64,000 bases of DNA from Bacteroidales bacterium (GCA_020052415.1 JAGVPB010000037.1:1-64000), one strand, 5' to 3'; shown: positions 1-7,738, counted from the stretch's first letter. The notes: generated by a model not told the origin, from the letters alone. Numbers and translations are program-made.

Positions 1-1
1 A

Positions 2-1897
2 AGCGAAAAAAACATACTTAAGGTCATAAAACCACTGTTCCTCGACAACTTATGGAGGGAGTTCGAACAGGTAAAGGACAACCGGAATAAATTAATCGCA
101 TTCCACGAAAAAATTGCCGGGCTGCGTTTCCTCGATCCCGCCTGCGGTTGCGGAAATTTCCTCGTGATTAGTTATCGCGAATTGCGTTTGCTCGAACTTG
201 AGATCATAAAAGTTCTTCAAAAAGGTCAGATGGTTACCGACATTGCCGAAAAGATAAAACTCGATGTGGACCGCTTTTACGGCATCGAGATCGAAGAATT
301 TCCTTCACAGATCGCACAAGTGGCAATGTGGCTGGCCGACCACCAGATGAACATGAAAGTGAGCGAAACCTTCGGTGAATATTTTATTCGTCTCCCTTTG
401 CGCAAAAGCCCGCATATCGTTTGCGGCAATGCCCTGCGCCTCGACTGGCAAAGCCTCATAGAACCGATCCCATGGGAAAAAGGAGAACCCAAGTTCAATT
501 ATATTTTCGGGAACCCTCCATTTATGGGTTCAAAATTTATGAAACCCATACAAAGGAAAGAGGTGGTAGATTTATTTAATAATTTACCCGGTTCAGGAAT
601 CCTGGACTACGTTACAGCATGGTATGCTAAATCTGCACAATATATTTTACATTTTGCTTTCATAAATCATGAAATCAAATGTGCTTTCGTCTCAACAAAT
701 TCTATCAGCCAAGGCGAGCAAGTTGGCGTTCTTTGGAATGAGTTACTAAACAAGTATAAAATCAAAATTCATTTTGCTCACAGAACTTTTAAATGGAATA
801 ATGAAGCAAAAGGGGTCGCTGCTGTTTATTGTGTAATTATTGGATTTTCAAATTATAATATTTCTGAGAAGCCAATTTTTGAATATTCAGATATTAAAGG
901 AGAACCACATCAGATTATGGTTAGAAATATTAATCCATACTTATTAGAAGGAAATGATCTGTTAATAAAATCAAGGACTAAATCAATTTGCAATGTTCCA
1001 AGAATTAAATTTGGAAACCAACCAATTGATGGTGGAAACTTACTAATGTCTGCACACGAATTTGAAATTTATATTGAGAAAGAACCGGATGGTAAAAAAT
1101 TTATAAGGAGATACATAGGAAGTGAAGAATTAATTAATGGAATAAAAAGGTATTGTTTTTGGTTGAAGGATGCTCAACCTAAAGAAATTCACAACCTTCC
1201 TTTATTGATGAAAAGAATTGAAAATGTTGCAATTTTCAGGCAATCCAGCAAAAGGAAAGAGACACAAGAATTATCTTTAATTCCAACAAAATTTGCTTTC
1301 ATTTCCCATGAAGAAAGATATTATGTAATTATACCGAGTGTATCTTCTGAACGACGCAATTATATACCGATTGATTTTATGGGTAGTGATGTAATTGCCT
1401 CAAATCTATGTTTAATAATTCCCGGAGCAACAAAATATCATTTTGGCATTCTCACTTCTCATATGCACATGGCTTGGGTCAGATATGTCTGTGGAAGACT
1501 TGAAGGTAGGTTAAGATATTCAAATTCTATTGTTTACAACAACTTCCCCTGGCCCGAAAATACATCTAAAAAACAGGTAAAAGCAGTAGAGGAAGCAGCC
1601 CAAAAAGTATTGGATACCCGTGCAGAGTTCTACGCTAATTCCCTTGCCGTTCTATACGATCCCCTCACCATGCCCCCCGCCCTCGTCAAAGCCCACCAGG
1701 CACTCGACAAAGCCGCCGACCTCTGTTACCGTCCCCAGCCATTCATGTCTGAGTCAAAACGGATAGAATACCTCTTCGAACTCTATGATAAATATACGGC
1801 GGGGTTGTTTAAGGAGGAAAAGAAGAAAAGGAAGGAGCGTAGTAATTTACCACAAATAGATGAAGTTGGAGAAAGTGAAAAAACAAATAAAGCATGA
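2..1897 (+). CDS. MmeI-like DNA methyltransferase (type IIG/IIL restriction-modification), 5' partial
   Basis: This is the C-terminal part of a DNA adenine methyltransferase of the MmeI-like single-chain restriction-modification family. The frame is open to the left edge, so the ORF-track start at 164 is artificial. The SAM-binding motif I (DPACGCGNFL) lies just before it and the catalytic motif IV (GNPPFMG) follows about 115 residues later. The middle is a variable target-recognition region, and the end (LYDPLTMPPALVKAHQALD...) matches the helical C-terminal domain usual for MmeI-like enzymes. The endonuclease half would lie upstream and is not visible. The stop overlaps the next ATG (ATGA), so it is the visible head of the defence operon. 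The ends are GC-richer than the very AT-rich middle, suggesting exchange of the recognition domain. The methyltransferase assignment is secure; the MmeI subfamily is likely. Confidence 0.85.
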   Translation, partial: SEKNILKVIKPLFLDNLWREFEQVKDNRNKLIAFHEKIAGLRFLDPACGCGNFLVISYRELRLLELEIIKVLQKGQMVTDIAEKIKLDVDRFYGIEIEEFPSQIAQVAMWLADHQMNMKVSETFGEYFIRLPLRKSPHIVCGNALRLDWQSLIEPIPWEKGEPKFNYIFGNPPFMGSKFMKPIQRKEVVDLFNNLPGSGILDYVTAWYAKSAQYILHFAFINHEIKCAFVSTNSISQGEQVGVLWNELLNKYKIKIHFAHRTFKWNNEAKGVAAVYCVIIGFSNYNISEKPIFEYSDIKGEPHQIMVRNINPYLLEGNDLLIKSRTKSICNVPRIKFGNQPIDGGNLLMSAHEFEIYIEKEPDGKKFIRRYIGSEELINGIKRYCFWLKDAQPKEIHNLPLLMKRIENVAIFRQSSKRKETQELSLIPTKFAFISHEERYYVIIPSVSSERRNYIPIDFMGSDVIASNLCLIIPGATKYHFGILTSHMHMAWVRYVCGRLEGRLRYSNSIVYNNFPWPENTSKKQVKAVEEAAQKVLDTRAEFYANSLAVLYDPLTMPPALVKAHQALDKAADLCYRPQPFMSESKRIEYLFELYDKYTAGLFKEEKKKRKERSNLPQIDEVGESEKTNKA

Positions 1898-2769
1898 AAA
1901 CAAAAATCCCTGAAGAGCTTTTCCACTATTGTCCATTAAGTTCTCTATTTGGTATTGTTAAATCCAACATTTTACGACTTACCTGTTCAAAATATTCCAA
2001 TGACCCTCATGAGAATATAATTGGTGAAAATGTTTTAAAAGAAATACTTAAGGAGAATATATTGAACCAACAAAAAATTTTTATCACCGAAGTAATAAAG
2101 GAATTAGAAAGGGGAAGAGACTGGTCTATTTTTCACACACCTTATGTATTTTGTATGACAAAAAAAAAGGAAGATTTAAATCAATGGCGAATTTATGCTG
2201 ATAATGGTCGTGGTTTTTGCATTGGTTTAAAGCCTGCTTTTTTTGTTACTGGAATTTACATACAAAGTGATATTGATTCTTCTTTTAATTTTCCCTTAGA
2301 TCTTTATTATGACAAACTTTATATAAATAAATGTATTTACGAATCAGAGAAACAAAAAAAGTTTATTATTCAAATAATTGATCTGTTTACAAACTACCCT
2401 GAAATTAAGAATTTGGATAATGATAAGAAAGTTATTTCTTTTATCCAATACTTTAAACTAATTACCTCATTCTTCAAACATGAATCATATAAAGATGAAG
2501 AAGAATGGAGATTAGTTTGCTTTCCTGTATGTCAGCAATCATTTAATGAGTACAAATTCAAGATCGATTACCTGACTAAACGAAGTGTCATTGTTCCTTA
2601 CATGGAATTTCCTATTCAATCAACATTTGAAAATCCATTATTCTCAGATATTTTTATTGGTTCGAATGTAATTAATACTAGTCAGGAAATTGCAGATTTT
2701 ATTCAAAATAATAAAGCCAATTTTAGAAAATTAATAAGATCTAAAGTTAAAATCCAGGAAATACATTGA
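1894..2769 (+). CDS. DUF2971 family protein
   Basis: The 291-residue protein matches the DUF2971 pattern: an N-terminal HYCPLSSLFGIVKSN segment (tyrosine and hydrophobic run), a central MTKKKEDLNQWRIYADNGRGFCIGL block and a late KDEEEWRLV motif. Biochemical activity of DUF2971 proteins is not established. They are often found near restriction and other anti-phage genes, and that is the context here. It overlaps the methyltransferase by 4 bp and is followed 5 bp later by the first TIR gene, so translation is probably coupled. No signal peptide or membrane segment is seen. The role in the operon is unknown. Confidence 0.75.
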   Translation: MKTKIPEELFHYCPLSSLFGIVKSNILRLTCSKYSNDPHENIIGENVLKEILKENILNQQKIFITEVIKELERGRDWSIFHTPYVFCMTKKKEDLNQWRIYADNGRGFCIGLKPAFFVTGIYIQSDIDSSFNFPLDLYYDKLYINKCIYESEKQKKFIIQIIDLFTNYPEIKNLDNDKKVISFIQYFKLITSFFKHESYKDEEEWRLVCFPVCQQSFNEYKFKIDYLTKRSVIVPYMEFPIQSTFENPLFSDIFIGSNVINTSQEIADFIQNNKANFRKLIRSKVKIQEIH

Positions 2770-2774
2770 TAAAT

Positions 2775-3974
2775 ATGGCCGATCCAAAACAACTTAAAAT
2801 TCTCAAAAGTGGGGTTGAAAATTGGAATAATTTCAGAAAAGACAATCCCACTTTAAAAATTGATTTAAGCAATGCAGACCTTAGCAAGGTAAAAATTAAC
2901 AATGCAAACTTAGTCTATGCAGATCTTGTCTATTCAAACCTAGTCTATGCTAACCTAAATGGGTCAGACTTTAGCAAGGCTAGCCTTAGCAATGCAAACC
3001 TTTGCGATGCAAATCTTATAGGAACCAATTTCAGTAGGGCAAACCTTAACGATGCGAACCTTAGCGGGGCAAATCTTAGCACAGCAAACCTTAGCCGGGC
3101 AAATCTTACGAAGGCAAACTTTAGCCAAGCAAACCTTAGCCACGTAAAACTTAGATGGGCATACCTTAGCGAGGCAAACTTTAGCGGGGCAGACCTTCAT
3201 AAGGCAAACCTTATGCAAGCTAGGTTTTATTTTACTATTTTTCTCCAATCGCAACTTTCAGAAGCTTCATTTCAAGATGCTCATCTTAATAACACAATTT
3301 TTTCTAACACCAATTTATCAAAAACTAAATTTCTCGAATCATGTATTTTTTATGATAAATGTTTTATTGATTATCACACATTAAGTAAATCCGGTAACCT
3401 ACCTGTTAATTTTTTACGCGGTTGTGGATTATCTGAAACATATATTGAATATATTCCTGCATTATTCAGTAAAGCCATACAGTTTTACTCCTGCTTCATC
3501 AGCTATTCTTCAAAAGACGAAGAAATTGCAAAAAAAATCCATGCTGACTTACAGGATAAAGGAATTCGCTGCTGGTTTGCACCCGAGGATTTAAAGATTG
3601 GCGACAAATTCCGGTCAACTATTCATGAAGCAATCAAAGTCTATGATAAATTGCTTCTTATCATTTCCGAAAATTCCATCAATAGCCATTGGGTCGAAGA
3701 TGAAGTTGAAAAGGCATTTGAAAAAGAAAGAAAACAAAATCGAACCGTATTATTCCCGATCACAGTTGATCAGAATATTTTTAATATTGATGTCGGTTGG
3801 GCCGATTCTATAAAAAACACAAGACATATTGGAGACTTCACCAACTGGAAAAACCATGACAGTTATAAAAAAGCATTTGATAGATTGGTCAGGGATTTAA
3901 AGCAAGAAAACCTCACTGCAATCACTAAAGGAAACATAAATACAATAGTCAATGGCCGATCCAAAACAACTTGA
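2775..3974 (+). CDS. Pentapeptide-repeat/TIR fusion protein, copy 1
   Basis: The 399-residue protein has two parts. Residues about 28-190 are pentapeptide repeats (A[ND]LSx, encoded by 15-bp units such as aaaccttagcnnngc), which fold as a right-handed quadrilateral helix. Residues about 236-375 form a TIR domain starting CFISYSSKDEEIAKKIH, with the WFAPEDLKIGD loop and a WVEDE segment that fits the WxxxE catalytic pattern of NAD-cleaving bacterial TIRs. I prefer the ATG at 2775 (MADPKQL) over the TTG at 2766 because copy 2 starts with the same residues. The last residues (NGRSKTT) are read out of frame from the start of copy 2, a scar of tandem duplication. A nucleotide-signal producer or an NADase effector is inferred. 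Confidence 0.85.
   Translation: MADPKQLKILKSGVENWNNFRKDNPTLKIDLSNADLSKVKINNANLVYADLVYSNLVYANLNGSDFSKASLSNANLCDANLIGTNFSRANLNDANLSGANLSTANLSRANLTKANFSQANLSHVKLRWAYLSEANFSGADLHKANLMQARFYFTIFLQSQLSEASFQDAHLNNTIFSNTNLSKTKFLESCIFYDKCFIDYHTLSKSGNLPVNFLRGCGLSETYIEYIPALFSKAIQFYSCFISYSSKDEEIAKKIHADLQDKGIRCWFAPEDLKIGDKFRSTIHEAIKVYDKLLLIISENSINSHWVEDEVEKAFEKERKQNRTVLFPITVDQNIFNIDVGWADSIKNTRHIGDFTNWKNHDSYKKAFDRLVRDLKQENLTAITKGNINTIVNGRSKTT
2858..3230 (+). repeat. 15-bp tandem repeat array inside the pentapeptide region
   Basis: Roughly 24 imperfect 15-bp units (consensus near aaaccttagcgnngc) encode the pentapeptide stack of copy 1. A shorter, more diverged array with a different consensus (aaactttagccgggc) lies in copy 2 at about 4045-4335. 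Such arrays can expand or contract by slippage in whole 5-residue steps without breaking the frame. Confidence 0.85.
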
Positions 3975-5019
3975 AATTCTTAAAAGTGGTGTTGAAAATT
4001 GGAATAGATTTAGAAATGAAAATCCCCATTTAATAATTGATTTAAGCAAGGCAGACCTTATCACTACAGACCTTAGCGATGCATACCTTAGCAGGTTAAA
4101 CCTTACCGGGGCAAACTTTAGCAGGTTAAATCTTACCGGGGCAAACTTTAGCCGGGCTGAACTTTTCGATGTAGACTTTAGTGAGGCAGACCTTAGCGGG
4201 GTAAACTTTAGCGAGACTGAACTTTACGATGTAAACTTTAGCCGAGCAAACCTTTTCATAGCAAATCTTGTCGGTGCAATATTTTCCAGAGCAAATCTTA
4301 TCGGGGCAAACTTTAACGGAGCTATATTATTTTCTACTATTTTTCTCCATTCGTCACTGTCAGAAGCTTCATTCTTGAGTGCTAAACTTAGAAATACAAT
4401 TTTTACTGAAACTGATTTATCAAAGACTGAACAATTAGAATCATGCCAGTTTTTTGGTGAATGTTACATTGATTATCACACACTTAAAAAATCTTGTAAC
4501 CTGCCAGTTAATTTTTTGCGTGGTTGTGGATTATCTGATACTTTTATTGATCACATTCCCGCATTATTTAACAAAGCTATTCAGTTTTACTCTTGCTTCA
4601 TTAGCTATTCTTCAAAAGATGAAGAAATTGCAAAAAAAATTCACGCCGACTTACAGGATAAAGGAATTCGATGTTGGTTTGCACCCGAAGATTTAAAAAT
4701 TGGCGACAAATTTCGGTCAACCATCCATGAAGCAATTAAGGTTTATGATAAATTACTTCTGATAATTTCCGAAAATTCTATCAATAGCCATTGGGTAGAA
4801 GATGAAGTTGAAAGGGCATTTGAAAAAGAAAGAAAACAAAACAGAACTGTACTATTTCCAGTTACAGTTGATCAAAACATTTTTAATATTGATGCCGGTT
4901 GGGCCAATTCCATAAACAAAAGACATATCGGAGACTTCATTTACTGGAAAAACCATGACAGCTATAAAAAAGCATTCGACAGGCTGGTCAGGGATTTAAA
5001 GCAGGAAGGTCCAAAATAA
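3952..5019 (+). CDS. Pentapeptide-repeat/TIR fusion protein, copy 2
   Basis: The 355-residue paralogue of the preceding gene begins with the same MADPKQLEILKSGVENWN block. Its pentapeptide stretch is shorter (about residues 28-155) and more diverged, but the TIR domain (about residues 215-350) is nearly identical, including CFISYSSKDEE, WFAPEDLKIGD and WVEDE. It starts inside the 3' end of copy 1 (23-bp overlap, different frame). Conserved TIR with drifting repeats suggests a shared enzymatic or signalling head on two different sensing or binding modules. That is inference; the domain calls are direct. Confidence 0.85.
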   Translation: MADPKQLEILKSGVENWNRFRNENPHLIIDLSKADLITTDLSDAYLSRLNLTGANFSRLNLTGANFSRAELFDVDFSEADLSGVNFSETELYDVNFSRANLFIANLVGAIFSRANLIGANFNGAILFSTIFLHSSLSEASFLSAKLRNTIFTETDLSKTEQLESCQFFGECYIDYHTLKKSCNLPVNFLRGCGLSDTFIDHIPALFNKAIQFYSCFISYSSKDEEIAKKIHADLQDKGIRCWFAPEDLKIGDKFRSTIHEAIKVYDKLLLIISENSINSHWVEDEVERAFEKERKQNRTVLFPVTVDQNIFNIDAGWANSINKRHIGDFIYWKNHDSYKKAFDRLVRDLKQEGPK

Positions 5020-5047
5020 ATTGAAAAATCAAATTAAACAAGTTAAT

Positions 5048-5470
5048 ATGACACAAGAAGAATTTTTAAAAGAAAGAGTAGATGACCAAATAAAATGGTA
5101 TAGCCAAAGAGCTACGACCAATAAAAATTGCCACACTTGGTCAAAAAGCCTTATTATTGGATTTTCAGCAATCATTCCGCTTATTGCAGGCATCGAATTT
5201 AATACTGTTGCGAAAAATTTCCTTCTTGGAATTTTAGGAACTTTAGTAGCAATTTTATCCGGGTTATCGGGTCTATTGAAATTTCAGGAGAAATGGACAG
5301 AATATAGAACAACATCGGAAACATTAAAGCACGAAAAAATACTATTTCAAACCCAGACTGGCCCTTATGATAATGAATCTGATCCGTTTAAGATTCTTGT
5401 TCCAAGGATTGAAAATTTGATAAGTAAGGAACACTCTGCCTGGAGTCAGTATATAAGTAAAGAAAGTTAG
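5048..5470 (+). CDS. DUF4231 (SLATT-type) membrane protein
   Basis: The protein is about 140 residues from the ATG at 5048 (MTQEEFLKERVDDQI), preferred over the TTG at 5021. Two hydrophobic segments (SLIIGFSAIIPLIAGIEF and FLLGILGTLVAILSGLSGL) are followed by a cytosolic helical tail with FQEKWTEYRTTSETLKHEK. This is the DUF4231/SLATT layout, a family predicted from comparative genomics to form pores or otherwise harm the membrane when a nucleotide-signalling immune system fires. It sits 28 bp after the TIR duplication and 19 bp before a ThsB-like TIR gene. A membrane-disrupting effector role in this operon is inferred. Confidence 0.75.
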   Translation: MTQEEFLKERVDDQIKWYSQRATTNKNCHTWSKSLIIGFSAIIPLIAGIEFNTVAKNFLLGILGTLVAILSGLSGLLKFQEKWTEYRTTSETLKHEKILFQTQTGPYDNESDPFKILVPRIENLISKEHSAWSQYISKES

Positions 5471-5489
5471 TCATTTCTCTTTTTTAAAT

Positions 5490-5912
5490 ATGCCGGCATT
5501 AAAAACGTACGATTTGTTAATTAGCCATGCTTGGAAATATAATGATGAGTATCATCGGCTTGTCTCTATGCTAAATACCGCTTCATTATTTCATTGGAGG
5601 AATTATAGCGTTCCAAAACATGACCCTAAAATTGATCCTGATTCTTATGCAGGGCGAAAAATACTTTTAGCAGGATTGACCAATCAGATTAAACCAGTCA
5701 ATTGTTTTTTGATACTGTCAGGCATGTATACTCATTATAGCTATTGGATTAATAGAGAAATTGAGATTGCCCAAAAATATCGCAAGCCAATAATTGGAAT
5801 AAGGCCAAGAGGTCAGCTAATTATACCAAAAGTCATTCAAGAAGCTGCCCTTGAAATCACTGGATGGAATACAGATTCCATCGTTTCAGCAATCAGAAGA
5901 AATTCGATTTAA
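5490..5912 (+). CDS. ThsB-like TIR domain protein
   Basis: The 140-residue single-domain protein matches the TIR-like family that includes the Thoeris sensor ThsB. It has YDLLISHAWKYNDEYHRLV at the start, FHWRNYSVPKHDP, then GMYTHYSYWINREIEIAQ with the WxxxE pattern, and KPIIGIRPRGQ near the end. ThsB proteins make a cyclic ADP-ribose-type signal from NAD on phage infection, which activates ThsA. No SIR2/SLOG ThsA is seen here, so the downstream target may be one of the neighbouring membrane proteins. The family call is fairly secure; the signalling role is inferred. Confidence 0.8.
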   Translation: MPALKTYDLLISHAWKYNDEYHRLVSMLNTASLFHWRNYSVPKHDPKIDPDSYAGRKILLAGLTNQIKPVNCFLILSGMYTHYSYWINREIEIAQKYRKPIIGIRPRGQLIIPKVIQEAALEITGWNTDSIVSAIRRNSI

Positions 5913-5923
5913 AGCAAAATATT

Positions 5924-6331
5924 ATGAGAAAAATATTTATCAGTTACGTTAAGGAAGATGAGCATTATTTATCTACCATTTTAAACTGGAAAAAACAGGA
6001 TCAAAATTTAAATATTGAATTCATCACAGATAGACTGCTAATAAAAAATCCATCTGATAATTCACTTAAAACAAAAACAGAAATCGAAGACTTGCTTAAA
6101 CCGCTCATTGATGCTTCCAATGCAATATTATTATTGGTTGGTAACGACACTCATAATAAGCCCTGGATAGAATGGGAATATAATTACGCTCAAAACCATA
6201 AATTGAAGATTGCATTAATGCAAATTCCAAACTCTACAGGTAATAAACCGAAACTGGTTCCAGAACAGGAAATGTTTAAAATGAATTTAAAGAATTTAAG
6301 GAAAATTATGATTAGTTGGAAGTGGTTATGA
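5924..6331 (+). CDS. Small TIR-like domain protein
   Basis: The protein is about 135 residues from the ATG at 5924 (MRKIFISYVKEDEHYL), which starts directly with the TIR beta-A strand. The ORF-track start at 5864 would add an unrelated tail overlapping the previous gene. It has FITDRLLIKNPSD, a LLLVGNDTHNKPWIEWEYNYA segment with the WxxxE pattern, and an IALMQIPN strand, consistent with the DUF1863/ThsB-like TIR group but diverged from its neighbour. It lies 11 bp after the ThsB-like gene. It may be a second signal-making or regulatory TIR. Confidence 0.65.
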   Translation: MRKIFISYVKEDEHYLSTILNWKKQDQNLNIEFITDRLLIKNPSDNSLKTKTEIEDLLKPLIDASNAILLLVGNDTHNKPWIEWEYNYAQNHKLKIALMQIPNSTGNKPKLVPEQEMFKMNLKNLRKIMISWKWL

Positions 6332-6361
6332 AAACAAGACAATATTTAAACAAGCTAAAAA

Positions 6362-6841
6362 ATGGAGGATAATAAATTCAACTTTGATTTTAAATGGGAC
6401 GTATTCAAACATATTGATTCCATACGTGAAGGAAGAACAAATTTTTTCCTTATTGCTGAAGCCATGATGGTGGCTGGTTATATGGCCTTATCATCAACTG
6501 AGTACTTTTTAAGGATTACTGTTGGAATATTAGGTCTAATCTATACGGCATCATGGTTCTTCGTAAATCTAAGACAAAGTAATAGACTAGATCATTTAGC
6601 AAAAAATAATCTACTTTATAATGAGTTTCTTTTAGAGGTTGTTAAGGCTGGCAAAGGAATCCCTGGAATACTTATAATGAATTATGTTTTGCCCTTATCC
6701 ACCACAGCTTTTTGGATAATTTTATTGATTAAGGCATGGATTGGTTTCCCAGGTTCGGCTGAGGTTCTACCTCAGACGAATATATCTATCCAGACTTTGC
6801 ATGAAATCCTCCGTTCCCATGTACTCTTTTTTAATTCGTAA
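6362..6841 (+). CDS. Multi-TM membrane protein at the end of the defence operon, 3' end altered
   Basis: I do not recognise the family. The 159-residue protein has hydrophobic segments around residues 27-45 (FFLIAEAMMVAGYMALSS), 50-70 (RITVGILGLIYTASWFFV) and 100-128 (ILIMNYVLPLSTTAFWIILLI). It is the last gene of the TIR operon, 30 bp after the small TIR gene, echoing the earlier order TIR, TIR, membrane protein. About the last 28 residues (from GSAEVLPQ) are encoded by a REP-like hairpin element starting near 6752, so the original C-terminus is probably lost or replaced. A membrane effector role is only inferred from position. Confidence 0.55.
   Translation: MEDNKFNFDFKWDVFKHIDSIREGRTNFFLIAEAMMVAGYMALSSTEYFLRITVGILGLIYTASWFFVNLRQSNRLDHLAKNNLLYNEFLLEVVKAGKGIPGILIMNYVLPLSTTAFWIILLIKAWIGFPGSAEVLPQTNISIQTLHEILRSHVLFFNS
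6752..6812 (+). repeat. REP-like two-hairpin element, copy A
   Basis: A perfect 7-bp hairpin CTGAGGT-TCT-ACCTCAG (6759-6775) is followed by the spacer ACGAATATATCTATCCAGAC and a decayed second hairpin. Copies B (near 6888) and C (near 43766) have the same layout, with the TCT loop constant and the stem bases co-varying. Confidence 0.75.
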
Positions 6842-6880
6842 AATTTGTGGACAACCGAAATCCTCCGTGCTCTTTGCCCC

Positions 6881-6935
6881 TGTACAGCTAAGGCTCTGCC
6901 TTAGTCGCCCATATCCTCCCAGACTCCAGCCTGTC
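6881..6935 (+). repeat. REP-like two-hairpin element, copy B
   Basis: A perfect stem CTAAGGC-TCT-GCCTTAG at 6888-6904, spacer TCGCCCATATCCTCC, then a second stem CAGACTCCAGCCTG (6920-6933). It is preceded by GAAATCCTCCGT, which also follows copy A, so the two copies may come from a local duplication. Confidence 0.75.
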
Positions 6936-6974
6936 AAAAAACAAATCCGCTATTCATAACCTGCCCCCTCCAAA

Positions 6975-7121
6975 TGAATGCGAAGCATTCACTGTGCGCC
7001 GGCCCGAAAATCCGCCATGCGGCGAGTGGCTTGCGGGGAAGGTTTGGATCGGATTTTCTTGACTTTTTTGGCCTGTCCCGCGTTTCTGCGGGGTTCTTTT
7101 TGTGGCAAGACAAAAAGAACC
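6975..7121. repeat. Cluster of strong palindromes
   Basis: Three hairpins lie close together: TGAATGC-GAA-GCATTCA (6975-6991), CCCGC-GTTTCT-GCGGG (7077-7092) and a perfect 12-bp stem GGTTCTTTTTGT with loop ggcaag (7092-7121). The last two share their junction bases. The ORFs called across this stretch are not supported. It looks like a dispersed non-coding repeat or the end of a small mobile element. Confidence 0.6.
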
Positions 7122-7279
7122 AAATATAAAACACTTCAAATGGCGTAAGTGTTCACGTTTGTCTCCCGTCCACTCAACAAAAAAATCGCCGCATTTCACA
7201 TCCGCAGGGGCTTTATTTATATAAAATGTCTTTGTCAATCACACTTTGAATAAACGTCCAAAATCTTTACTTCTGTCTT

Positions 7280-7447
7280 ATGAGTTTCAACAACAATTTT
7301 TATATTCCTGAAAGCATTTATTTTTTAACCTATTTCGCCGTTAGAGGAATTTATTTGGATTGGGTAAACAATGCGCAAGTCAACCATGCACAAAGCTTAC
7401 GAACGAGACTTGCCGGTTTGATTATGAATTCAGGTAACAGTACATGA
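7280..7447 (+). pseudogene. Possible remnant of a REP-associated (IS200-like) transposase
   Basis: A 55-codon ORF below the track cutoff begins MSFNNNFYIPESIYFLTYF. This resembles the start of REP-associated tyrosine transposases (typically MSxxYxFxNPEGIYFxTF). The following conserved HUH motif is absent, so at most the N-terminal end remains. Its position beside two REP-like hairpin elements fits that reading, but the similarity is short. The surrounding 6960-7738 stretch otherwise shows only palindromes and AT-rich sequence. Confidence 0.3.
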
Positions 7448-7681
7448 ATTAATTGTTATAATTTTTAAATATTAATAAGTGAAATAGAAATCAATTGACT
7501 TTTCTATTATTATTATTTCAATTGCCATATCACTTATTGAAGATTTTGCTTACTTATCGCTTATTACGGATGCTACAGCAGAAAAATAGTTGGATTTTAT
7601 TTATCCGAAAAAATCGTAAAAATCAGATACAACTTTGGTAATTTAAATGTTGTCTTAGCTCAAAAGTGCAAATAAAATATT

Positions 7682-7689
7682 TACATTTG
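7682..7689 (+). promoter_or_regulatory. -7 box TACATTTG
   Basis: Matches the Bacteroidota -7 consensus TAnnTTTG about 50 bp before the ATG at 7739. No clear -33 TTTG was found at the usual distance. Confidence 0.35.
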
Positions 7690-7738
7690 TGAATATATAA
7701 TAATTACTATAAAGCAATTCAATTTAAAATTAATTAAC

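Noticed and set aside
2858-3230. CRISPR-like array
   Set aside because: The 15-bp units are contiguous coding repeats without spacers; the intergenic heptamer arrays are also spacerless.
2964-3254. 96-aa minus-strand ORF opposite the pentapeptide repeats
   Set aside because: Its repetitive VCLAKVCPAK sequence is the antisense shadow of the 15-bp repeat array.
6934-7238. Minus-strand ORFs of 66 and 94 aa
   Set aside because: They read through palindromic non-coding repeat DNA; their sequences look like translated hairpins, not a protein family.
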